Assembly: GCA_913061055.1 (NCBI GenBank)
Contig: CAJXVA010000010.1
Location: 1 to 50,411 of the forward strand
Length of the DNA stretch: 50,411 nt
Source: an uncultured Pseudomonadota bacterium
GTDB taxonomy: Bacteria > Myxococcota_A > Polyangia > Nannocystales > Nannocystaceae
Reading direction: 5' to 3'
Under the pieces are notes generated by a model. It saw only the letters and a list, made by a program, of their open reading frames with translations, searched no databases and had not been told where the DNA came from. The position numbers were made by a program, and so were the translations under genes. This document shows positions 22,954-30,826 of this stretch, in pieces. Numbering within the stretch: the first letter of the stretch is position 1; each line of letters starts with the position of its first letter.

Positions 22954-24792
22954 ATGCGAACTGCCCGTGTTTTCCTGCTCGCTGGGGCCGCGAGCCTCCT
23001 CGTCCCCGTCGCTGGATGCTCCAAGAAGTCATCGACCGAGACCGTCGAGCCTGCCTCCGCCAGTGAGCCGGTCGCGCCGCCCAGCGCCGACGACCAGAAC
23101 CAGGCTCCGGGCAAGGGTGCCGCCATTCCCGACGCTGACAAGGTTCAAGTCCTCGCGAGCTTTGAAGGCGTGCAAGACATGCTCTCCGCCGCGATGGATC
23201 TCAAGGCTCGCGTCGAGGGAGAAGAGGCGGGCGCAGACCCGCTTGCCGAAGTGCAGGCTGGCCTCCTCGCCCAGGGCTTCGGTCCTGGCTTCCTCGGCAA
23301 CATCAATCTCGATGGCATGCACGCCGTCAAGGTTGCGTTCCCCACCGGCGACGCCGCAGGGCCCGAGGCGATCGACTTCGCCGCGAGCATGTCTGTGTCC
23401 GACGGTCAGAAGGTGCTCGAGAGCTTTCCGTCCAGCATGCGCCCGCAGCCGCTTGGCGGCGAGATGTGGGAACTGCGTCAAGACAACGACATCCTCTTGA
23501 TCAAGGAGGCGGGAGCCGAGCTCCTGTGGGGTCGTGCTCAGGCCGATGTCGAGAAGGCAGCGGGTCTCGTCAAGAAGGTGGGGACCGGTCGCCGGGTTCG
23601 CGTACGAGCTTGGAACATCCCCGCGGACGACGTCGATCCGCTCGAGCTGCTGGGTCTTCCGCGTGACGCACCGTTCGTGGCAGCCGTCGCCGACGTCCTC
23701 AAGGAACTCAACGCCGCCGAGCTTCAGCTCGACTTCGGCTCGAAGAAGCGGCTCGAGATGGTCGCCAGCGCCGAGGCGCCGTTCGGCAAGCTCGGGCTCG
23801 ATCCGCTCGGCAAAGCGAGAACCAAAGCGACCGAGCTCGAAGCCAAGCTCCCCGCCGGAGCGGTGTTCGTCACCACCATCTCGTTCGGAAACCCCGAGAT
23901 GCTCCACAAGACCATCGACAGCCAGATTCCTGTCGACCAGGTCCCGGCGCCGTTCGACACCATGGTGAAGGACGCGATCAAGGGCACGCACATGGTGCTG
24001 AACTCGATCTCCGCCAACGTTGTCGTCGGGCTGTACGTCGACAAGAAAGGCCAAGCCACCGCGATGCTCGCTGCGGGGATCAAAGGCAAGAAGGAAGCCA
24101 AGGCTCTCGAGGGCATGCGCAAGATCCACGGCACGATGAAGGCCGGCCTCGATGCTCACGCTGCGCTGCAAGGCAAGAACAAGGACGCCAAGTTCGCCGT
24201 CACCCTCAAGGAAGGCGGTTTGAAAATCTCCGGTATCAAGGCGGACCAGCTCACCGTCAAGATCCCGAAGGACTTCCAAAACGACGCTGAGGACGCGGCA
24301 CTCTTCCTCAAGAAGAACTCCGTCGAGTCGGTCTCGTTCGTTCAAGACGGCGTTGCGTTCTGGGCCATCGGCGCGGGCGCACGTTCGCTCGGCTCGGACG
24401 TGGCTCGTTCGCTCGGCAAGGACCGAGCGACCTCGATGGCGTCCGAAGGCACGCTCACCACGCTCCGCGAGGGCATGGACGGATGCCAGCTGTGCATCAG
24501 CTTCGACGCCGACGAGTACCTGCGGGTTCGCTTGCTCGACATGCAGGCCAAGACCAAGGACAAGGCCAAGCTCAAGGAGATCAAGAAGCAGCTCAGCAAG
24601 CTTGGCAAGATCAAGGGCGACGCCGAGGTCGGTGTGGGCCTGCGGTTCTCCGACAAGGACGGCGCGGCTGGCCTGGTCATCCCCAGTGCCACCCTCTCGC
24701 TCAGCAAAGAGACCTTCGCTGGCATGACCGAGGTGATGGAGTTCGTCGAAGGGACCAGCGAGGTCGCGATCGCCGAGGCTCAGACCAAGTGA
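22954..24792 (+). CDS. Large lipoprotein of unknown function
   Basis: From ATG 22954 the product has 612 residues; the frame is open 14 codons further upstream but the Met chosen starts a perfect lipoprotein signal (MRTARVFLLAGAASLLVPVAGC, lipidated Cys22). A short linker (about 23-55) leads into a long alternating alpha/beta protein with repeated Lys-rich and hydrophobic stretches. Two halves may be related: about 60-260 and 270-600 both contain an LxxxL-rich helix followed by AVFVTTISF- or AVKVAFPT-like strands. I recognise no family; a DUF3352-like bundle is only a guess. Its TGA overlaps the GTG of the next gene (GTGA). Confidence 0.7.
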   Translation: MRTARVFLLAGAASLLVPVAGCSKKSSTETVEPASASEPVAPPSADDQNQAPGKGAAIPDADKVQVLASFEGVQDMLSAAMDLKARVEGEEAGADPLAEVQAGLLAQGFGPGFLGNINLDGMHAVKVAFPTGDAAGPEAIDFAASMSVSDGQKVLESFPSSMRPQPLGGEMWELRQDNDILLIKEAGAELLWGRAQADVEKAAGLVKKVGTGRRVRVRAWNIPADDVDPLELLGLPRDAPFVAAVADVLKELNAAELQLDFGSKKRLEMVASAEAPFGKLGLDPLGKARTKATELEAKLPAGAVFVTTISFGNPEMLHKTIDSQIPVDQVPAPFDTMVKDAIKGTHMVLNSISANVVVGLYVDKKGQATAMLAAGIKGKKEAKALEGMRKIHGTMKAGLDAHAALQGKNKDAKFAVTLKEGGLKISGIKADQLTVKIPKDFQNDAEDAALFLKKNSVESVSFVQDGVAFWAIGAGARSLGSDVARSLGKDRATSMASEGTLTTLREGMDGCQLCISFDADEYLRVRLLDMQAKTKDKAKLKEIKKQLSKLGKIKGDAEVGVGLRFSDKDGAAGLVIPSATLSLSKETFAGMTEVMEFVEGTSEVAIAEAQTK

Positions 24793-25373
24793 GCGTTGCG
24801 GCGGTGATTCTCGCCGCCGGAGCCTCGACCCGAATGGGTCGTCCCAAGGCGCTCATCGAGTGGCGGGGGCGGCCCTTCTTCATGCACTGCGTGCGTCGGG
24901 CGGATGCGGCTGGGTGCGTACCGGTGGTGGTAGTGTGGGGCTCGAGCGCGCTGCCTGAGGTGGACGGCGTGCAGCAGGCCCATAACCCCGAATGGGAACA
25001 GGGGCCGCTGTCCAGCCTGCAGGTCGGACTTCGGGCGGTACTCCCCAGCGATCCGTCGGGCGTGCTCGTGATGACCGTCGACCGTCCGCACGTCGCCGAG
25101 TCCACCGTTCGCGCCCTTGTCGAGGCGCACCAAGTCACTCCGGGGGTGGTCGTGCAGCCTCGCCTGGATGCGGTCAGCGGGCACCCGGTCTTGCACCCGC
25201 GATCGGTGGTCGATGCGCTGCTTCAGCTTGCCCCGACCGATTCGGTGCGGACCATCCTACGGCGAGCGGACGTGCGAGACGCGAGGCGACGGATTCCCGT
25301 CGAGGACCGCGCCGTCCTCGACAACCTCGACACTCCGGCGTCGTTGGCCAAGTTGACCGGTTCGGACCGCTGA
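24789..25373 (+). CDS. MobA/MocA-like nucleotidyltransferase
   Basis: The 194-residue product starts with GTG 24789, overlapping the stop of the lipoprotein gene. The nucleotide-binding signature of the NTP_transf_3 family is clear at the N-terminus (VILAAGASTRMGRPKALIEW). An acidic metal-binding site is likely at MTVDRPHV, where MobA, MocA and relatives have DQP or DMP, and NPEWEQGPLSSLQVG is the typical sugar or cofactor loop. Members transfer CMP or GMP to molybdopterin, or activate sugars. No molybdenum cofactor gene is nearby, so the substrate is open. The link with a lipoprotein gene is unusual. Confidence 0.82.
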   Translation: MSVAAVILAAGASTRMGRPKALIEWRGRPFFMHCVRRADAAGCVPVVVVWGSSALPEVDGVQQAHNPEWEQGPLSSLQVGLRAVLPSDPSGVLVMTVDRPHVAESTVRALVEAHQVTPGVVVQPRLDAVSGHPVLHPRSVVDALLQLAPTDSVRTILRRADVRDARRRIPVEDRAVLDNLDTPASLAKLTGSDR

Positions 25374-25404
25374 CGGGTTCGGCGGTCGCGGCCAGCGTTG
25401 TGGT

Positions 25405-25947
25405 TCAGCTCAGCGTGGTGTACGGCGAGAGTCCGCCCATGCGTGAGATGGTCCAGTCCAGTGCGCCTTGGGAGCGAAAGCCCCAGCGCTCGTCAAACTC
25501 CGTGCGCGGCAGCGTTTGCTGTCGTCCCCAGTGGTTGAAGATCACGTTCGGTCCGTGTGTCCCCACGACGGTGACCCAGTGCAGCACGTTCTCGTCCCAC
25601 TGCAGCAGGCATCCGATCGGGTTGTGTGGGTGGGCCTGGACCACGATGCGTCGCTCGTTGCGAAGCTGATAGGGACGTCGGGGCGAGCGGCTGTTGATGA
25701 GTTGGAGCAGGGTTGAGGGCATCGAGCCCGGACCGAGGTCTCCACCGCCGGTCGCGATGAGGCGACTGGGGCTGACGTGGAGACCGGGTCGACGGTTCTT
25801 GAGCAGGTTTGCGACGCAGGTCTGACCGCAGCGGCCCTCCCAGCCCGCAATTCCAGCGGATGCCGGCTGGTCCCAGCTGTACGATACGAACGGACCCCTC
25901 ATGAGATTGCAGCGCAGTTGTCCTGCTGCGGCGGCTCGTGCACCCAT
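25405..25947 (-). CDS. Papain-like cysteine protease (C39-like fold)
   Basis: The 180-residue frame starts at ATG 25947; an internal ATG at 25902 (MRGPFVSYSW) is equally possible. A catalytic triad can be proposed: Cys44 in GQTCVANLL with the oxyanion Gln42, His123 in VLHWVTVVG, and Asn138 in VIFNHWG. The spacing and the HWVTVVG/FNHWG strands resemble C39-like peptidases. No signal peptide is present, so it is cytoplasmic, or an effector exported by another route. It stands alone and converges on the nucleotidyltransferase gene. The papain fold is fairly sure, its function is not. Confidence 0.6.
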   Translation of the reverse strand: MGARAAAAGQLRCNLMRGPFVSYSWDQPASAGIAGWEGRCGQTCVANLLKNRRPGLHVSPSRLIATGGGDLGPGSMPSTLLQLINSRSPRRPYQLRNERRIVVQAHPHNPIGCLLQWDENVLHWVTVVGTHGPNVIFNHWGRQQTLPRTEFDERWGFRSQGALDWTISRMGGLSPYTTLS

Positions 25948-26129
25948 CAGCGTTGGGTACGGCGGGGGACGCCAATCGGATCAGAGTTGGCCCCGCAGGT
26001 CTGTCGTTGGACGCTGCTCAGACGTCAAAACGTGCGCCTGCAGGCCGCGACGGGGTCCTAAGGGGGACAGAACATTGGTCAACGGCGAGTGATCGACCAA
26101 CGCGTGGCGCTCGGTTATCGTCCGCCGAG

Positions 26130-26984
26130 ATGGACCTGTCTGCGATCGAAGGCCTCCACCCGACGCACGACCCCGAGTGTCACCTGCTGACCCTGGAACT
26201 CGATCACGGGAAAGCCAACGAGATGGGCACGGTCCAGCTCGAGGCATTCGAAGCGTTGTGCGGTCTCCTCGAGGAGAACGATTCGATTCGCACGCTGTGC
26301 ACGACGTCTCGTCGGCTGAGTAAGAAGGGTCGTCCGATCTTCATCGCTGGAGCCAATGTCACCGAGCGAGGCGACTGGGATTCGGAGCGGGTCACGGCAC
26401 ACGTGCTGCGGCAGCGGGCCCTGATGGTGCGGCTGCGACATCTCCCGGTGTTCAATATCGCGGTGCCCTCCGGCGTGACGCTCGGCTGGGGCACGGAGTA
26501 CCTGCTGACCACCGACTACACCGTGGCCACCACCGCAGCGTCCTTTGCACTGCCTGAAACAGGCCTGGGCATCCTTCCAGGGGCGCGGGGAACGGCCGAG
26601 TTGGCGCTGTTGGTGGGACCTGCGCATGCCGTGCGGCTCGGCGTCACGGGCGAGTCGATCGACGCCACCGAGGCGGCACGGATTGGGCTTGTGCAGGAGG
26701 TCGTCCCCGATGTTGATGCCGGACTCGACCGCGCGCGTGCGCTCGCGACGCTCGTCTCGAAGAAATCTCCGACGGCTACTGCCGCGTACAAGACAGCGAT
26801 GCTGGCCGGACTCGGACAACCGGAATCTGTCCGGCTAGATGCCGAACGCCAGGCGTACGAGCTCACTGTGAGGGTCGGAGACGCCGCGACGGGCCGGGCG
26901 CATTTCGCCGCGATCCGAGAGGGCAAGTCGCCTCCGTGGGCTGCCCGGGCCGCGTGGCGGTTCAAAAAGGACAGCGAGGGGTAG
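26130..26984 (+). CDS. Enoyl-CoA hydratase/isomerase family protein
   Basis: From ATG 26130 the product has 284 residues, the usual length for a crotonase-fold enzyme. The first oxyanion-hole region is FIAGANVTE (the family has SAGADL). The second is AVPSGVTLGWGTEYLLTTDY, with the Glu of GTE at the place of catalytic Glu144 of rat hydratase, followed by FALPETGLGILPG with the second Glu. The C-terminus is unusually basic (WAARAAWRFKKDSEG). It probably hydrates or isomerises an acyl-CoA; the substrate is unknown. No beta-oxidation genes are adjacent, and it is followed by an AT-rich promoter region. Confidence 0.85.
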   Translation: MDLSAIEGLHPTHDPECHLLTLELDHGKANEMGTVQLEAFEALCGLLEENDSIRTLCTTSRRLSKKGRPIFIAGANVTERGDWDSERVTAHVLRQRALMVRLRHLPVFNIAVPSGVTLGWGTEYLLTTDYTVATTAASFALPETGLGILPGARGTAELALLVGPAHAVRLGVTGESIDATEAARIGLVQEVVPDVDAGLDRARALATLVSKKSPTATAAYKTAMLAGLGQPESVRLDAERQAYELTVRVGDAATGRAHFAAIREGKSPPWAARAAWRFKKDSEG

Positions 26985-27036
26985 GCTATTTCGCTACCAT
27001 GAACCCGATGTACATACGGTCAGCTCGAAACTATCG

Positions 27037-27076
27037 TTGAAATCGAGTTGATTCGGCTTACACAAATTTTAGGCTG
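27037..27076 (+). promoter_or_regulatory. AT-rich stretch, possible promoter of the kinase-STAND gene
   Basis: The 172-bp gap before ATG 27157 contains an island of low GC with TTGAAA (27037) and TTGATT (27048) as possible -35 boxes and TAGGCT (27070) as a weak -10. No single pair is convincing; the local AT content is the main argument. Confidence 0.25.
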
Positions 27077-27156
27077 TATTCAGCTCACGCCCGTTCGGGT
27101 TGTTCGGCTCCAGTGTTCTGCACTACAGTCCATCGAAACAGAGACCCCATAGCGCT

Positions 27157-30100
27157 ATGACCGCGAAACGCTCAACTGCGCCGGATTCCGGCGCTTCTTC
27201 CGATGTGGTGGCTCAGCCCGACCGCATCGCGGGGCGTTATGCGGTCAAACGACTTCTTGGGCGTGGCGGGTTCGGTGCGGTTTATGAGGCGCATGACGAA
27301 CTCGAAGACCGCGCGGTTGCGCTGAAGTTGATCCGGAGCGACCACGCCGAGTTGGCGGGTTTGCCGCTCGCGGACAACTCGCGAATGGAGTCACGGTCGC
27401 TCCGGCGTCCCAACGTCACGCGGAGCTTCGGCACGCCCGGAACGGGCGGGGGCTCGGGCCTTGCCCAGGCTTTCAAGGATGAGTTCCGACTGCTGACCCA
27501 GCTGCACCACCCGAACCTCGCGGGTGTCTACGACTTTGGACGCTGCCCGGAGCAAGAAGGTTTCTACTTCACGCAAGAGCTCGTTCGCGGCGTCGAACTC
27601 TCAGAGTTTCTCGCGAATGCGTCCCGAGAGGTGACGGCCGAGGTCTTCGTTCAGCTGGCCCGCGCGCTCGATTACATTCACGCGCTCGGCTTGGTCCACG
27701 GGGATATCAAGCCCTCCAACGTCTTGGTTTGCGCCTCGGTCGATCCGACTGTGCCGCCCCAGGCCAAGCTCATCGATTTCGGGCTTGCCCGGATGCTCCG
27801 GGACCCGCTGCCCCCCGAAGACACCGACGACGACGCGACGGAGAGCGACGAGGACACGATCACCGTCCTCGGCACGCCGGGGTTCTCAGCCCCCGAAAAG
27901 GTGCGGGGTGAGTCCGCCGACTCGCGTGCCGACATCTACTCGCTCGCGGCCACGATGTACTCGGCCATTCGCGGGTCGCGACCGTTCCCAGGCAAGACGT
28001 TCCGCGAGGTCCTTCGCGTCCAGCGAGACTGGCGTCCCGAGCTGGCCGGCGCGTTGTTGCAGTCCGCCGGCCCCGTCGTCGCCGAGCTCGTGGGGCGAAT
28101 GCTCCAGCCCGACCCGGCAAACCGACCTCAAAGCGCGCGCTCCATCCTTCTCGAGCTGCTGCGGCGCGAGGCATCCCATCTGCGCAACCGACAGCAGAGC
28201 GAGGAAAGCCGCCGCGACTTCGCTCGAGTCCTCGTTTCGCATCTGCCCTTCGTCGACCGGGCGCGTTACCTCGACCTGCTGATGGAGAAGGCCGCCGCCG
28301 TCGTGGGTGCCGAGCCCGAACCCGAGGGTGGATCGCTCGACCCGGCTTCGTCGGGATCGGCCGAGCGGATGCGCATTGGTCGGTTGCTCCGCACGGTCGT
28401 CGTCAAGGCTCCCGAGGGCATGGGTAAGGCGCGGCTCATGGCAGAGCTTCGCCGCGAGGTTCAGCTGGCGGATGGTCTCTTCGTCGAGGGCAGCTGCTGG
28501 AACTCGGGTCGTAACTCACTGGGTCCGTTCGCCAGCGTTGTTGCTCAGCTCGCCACCGCGTTGGGCGAGGACAGCGTTGTTGTTCGTTCGTTCCCCGAGT
28601 TGGTGCACCTCGCCCGGCGCGATCGTGGACACGAAGCCGCGGCCGCGGCGGTCACCGAGTTCCTGATCTCCGCCGCAAAGGAGCGGCCGTACGTTCTGCT
28701 GCTGACCGCGGTCTCCAAGGCGCCCGAGGACATCCGGCGCCAGTTTGATCAGCTCAGTCGAGCGATCGATCACTCCGCTGCGCCCATCCTGCTGTGCGCC
28801 ACGACCGAGCCACACACCAAGGTGCTGCCGATCGTCAGCGGTCTGAGCCGGGACCAGTGCTCGGAGGTGTGGAACCTTCGCCCGTTCAGCGCCCGCGAGA
28901 TGCAGAGTGTGCTGCAAGGGGTGCTCGGAGATACGCCCGTCATTCGGGACCTCGCCGACATGCTCGACAAGCTCACCGGGGGCCACCCGCTGAGCTTCCG
29001 CGAAACCCTGCGAGTGCTGATCGAGGAGGGGATCCTCGTTCGCGACACCGACAGTTGGACCTTGCGAGGCGCCTCTGCGGCCGCGGACGAGCTGCACAAG
29101 ACGCTGGCCCAACGCTCCGAGTCGCGTCTGGACACGCTCGGCGTCTCCGGATGGGAAATCGCCAGCATCCTGTACTTGCTCGAGACGCCGATCGAGGAGT
29201 CGACGCTGGCCGAGCTTTCGGATCTTCGCAAAGAACGCTTCAACCGGACGCTGGAGCGCCTCGAAGGCGAGGGGCTGATCTCGCGCAGTCCGGTGTCGGG
29301 ATCGAGCACCGTCAGCCTGGCCCACGAATCTGTGCGTGAGGCGGTCCGCCGTCGATACGAGGGGTCGCTCGATGAGACTCGTTTGGACTTGGCCGCGCGC
29401 ATCGAGGAGTTCGAGGTCGGGGATCCGATGCTGGTCTTCTTGCGGGCCCGCCTGCTCGACGATGCCTCCGAGGCGATCGAATCCGTCGATGCGTTGGAGA
29501 AGGCCGCCGACTCGCTGTTTGTTGCCAAGCGTCCTCAACTCGCAGCGCAGGTTCTCGAGCGCATCATCGCTCGACTGCGAAAGTACGGCCGAACCGCGTC
29601 GCTCGACCGTCTCCTCGCGGCGCAGGTGAAGCTGCTCGAGAGCGCCGCCGGAGCGCTCGAAGATCCAGGCAAAGAAGCCGCCCACTACGAAGCTGGAATC
29701 CTCGTCGCCGAGCTGCTCGGAGATGACCGCGCCCAGGCCTCGTTCTGGCTCGGACTCGCCGACCGGTACACGCAGACCGGCAACGCTGAAATGGATCTCA
29801 CGCTCGAGCGGCTGGGCAAAGCAGCGCAGGCCGCCAAGTCGGCGCATGACCGCCCGCTCGAGCTTCGCATCGCCAACCGCAAGGCCGAGGTGTTGTTGGG
29901 CGCCGGGGAAATCGACAAAGCGAGTCGGGCCAGCCGCCTCGCGATGGAGATCATCGATCTCGAAGAGGCGAGTCCCGTCGACAAATGCCAAGTCTTGGGC
30001 GTGCGACTCCGATGTCTGTCGCTCTCGGGACAGCTCGGCGAGGCGCGAGCGCTGCACGAAATGGCGAAGCCGATCGCTGCGGCGTGTCCCGTGCTCCAGC

Positions 30101-30714
30101 GCCAGAGCTACCTGTCGGGCATCGCGTTCCTTGCCGTTCTTGGAGGCGACCCGCAGCGAGCCATCCCGGAGACCGAGGACGCCATCGGAGCGCTGCATGC
30201 CGCAAACCTGCCGCGTCTGCTGCTCACGCCGATGCACAACCTCGGTGACCTGCGACTGCGCGCCGGGGATCTCGAGCTTGCCGAAGTCTCCTTCCGGGAG
30301 GCCATCCGGTTGGCCAGCGTGTACGGCTTCGACTACCACCTACACCTCAACCGCGGGTTCTTGGGCTACGTGCTCGCGCGCCGGGGTGACGCAGATCAAG
30401 GCGCTGAACTGCTGGGCGAGGCGAAGGACGCGATGACCGTGATCGTCGGCGAGCACATCGCACTGCAGCAGTTGCGTCTGCTCGACGCTGAAGTTGCCCA
30501 CATCATGGGAGACAGTGCGCGGGCCCGGCGGGAGCTGGAGGAGATGCTTGCGGACTTCCAGGCCGGCGAAGAGCTCAGTCTCGCCCACTGGGCACAGGAG
30601 GCGCTTGCTCGGATCGAACGGGACCTTGGGACGGCGTTCATCGAAGCGCCGGCGGCCGAGGTCGACGATTCGGATCCCGAGCAAGACACGGTGCGAACAA
30701 AACCCGTGCGCTGA
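27157..30714 (+). CDS. Ser/Thr kinase - STAND-like domain - TPR protein (PknK-like)
   Basis: The 1185-residue protein starts at ATG 27157. The kinase domain (about 27-340) has loop GRGGFGAVY, Lys57, catalytic loop HGDIKPSN (181-188; Gly replaces Arg of HRD), DFG 207-209 and APEK 245-248, with a 40-residue Ser/Arg-rich insertion between beta-3 and helix C. A STAND/AAA-like domain follows, but Walker A is degenerate (PEGMGKAR, 419-426; Ala replaces Ser/Thr) and the Walker B strand (YVLLLTAVSKA) lacks Asp. A winged-helix region and about eight TPR-like repeats (about 800-1160) complete it. No membrane helix is seen, so it is cytosolic. It resembles PknK/MalT-type regulators with the ATPase switched off. 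Confidence 0.88.
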   Translation: MTAKRSTAPDSGASSDVVAQPDRIAGRYAVKRLLGRGGFGAVYEAHDELEDRAVALKLIRSDHAELAGLPLADNSRMESRSLRRPNVTRSFGTPGTGGGSGLAQAFKDEFRLLTQLHHPNLAGVYDFGRCPEQEGFYFTQELVRGVELSEFLANASREVTAEVFVQLARALDYIHALGLVHGDIKPSNVLVCASVDPTVPPQAKLIDFGLARMLRDPLPPEDTDDDATESDEDTITVLGTPGFSAPEKVRGESADSRADIYSLAATMYSAIRGSRPFPGKTFREVLRVQRDWRPELAGALLQSAGPVVAELVGRMLQPDPANRPQSARSILLELLRREASHLRNRQQSEESRRDFARVLVSHLPFVDRARYLDLLMEKAAAVVGAEPEPEGGSLDPASSGSAERMRIGRLLRTVVVKAPEGMGKARLMAELRREVQLADGLFVEGSCWNSGRNSLGPFASVVAQLATALGEDSVVVRSFPELVHLARRDRGHEAAAAAVTEFLISAAKERPYVLLLTAVSKAPEDIRRQFDQLSRAIDHSAAPILLCATTEPHTKVLPIVSGLSRDQCSEVWNLRPFSAREMQSVLQGVLGDTPVIRDLADMLDKLTGGHPLSFRETLRVLIEEGILVRDTDSWTLRGASAAADELHKTLAQRSESRLDTLGVSGWEIASILYLLETPIEESTLAELSDLRKERFNRTLERLEGEGLISRSPVSGSSTVSLAHESVREAVRRRYEGSLDETRLDLAARIEEFEVGDPMLVFLRARLLDDASEAIESVDALEKAADSLFVAKRPQLAAQVLERIIARLRKYGRTASLDRLLAAQVKLLESAAGALEDPGKEAAHYEAGILVAELLGDDRAQASFWLGLADRYTQTGNAEMDLTLERLGKAAQAAKSAHDRPLELRIANRKAEVLLGAGEIDKASRASRLAMEIIDLEEASPVDKCQVLGVRLRCLSLSGQLGEARALHEMAKPIAAACPVLQRQSYLSGIAFLAVLGGDPQRAIPETEDAIGALHAANLPRLLLTPMHNLGDLRLRAGDLELAEVSFREAIRLASVYGFDYHLHLNRGFLGYVLARRGDADQGAELLGEAKDAMTVIVGEHIALQQLRLLDAEVAHIMGDSARARRELEEMLADFQAGEELSLAHWAQEALARIERDLGTAFIEAPAAEVDDSDPEQDTVRTKPVR

Positions 30715-30723
30715 GCCGTTTTT

Positions 30724-30741
30724 GGCGCTTTTTGCGCCTTT
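30724..30741 (+). terminator. Short hairpin after the kinase-STAND gene
   Basis: GGCGC-TTTTT-GCGCC forms a 5-bp stem followed by TTT, 9 bp after the stop at 30714. It is small but lies in the right place for an intrinsic terminator before the next kinase gene. Confidence 0.45.
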
Positions 30742-30826
30742 GCCGGTCCATATCTGGGCGCCGGAATGCAACTGAGGGCACCGTCCGTCTGCGCGGCGTG
30801 CTGCTATCCTGCGGCGCTCCCAACCG

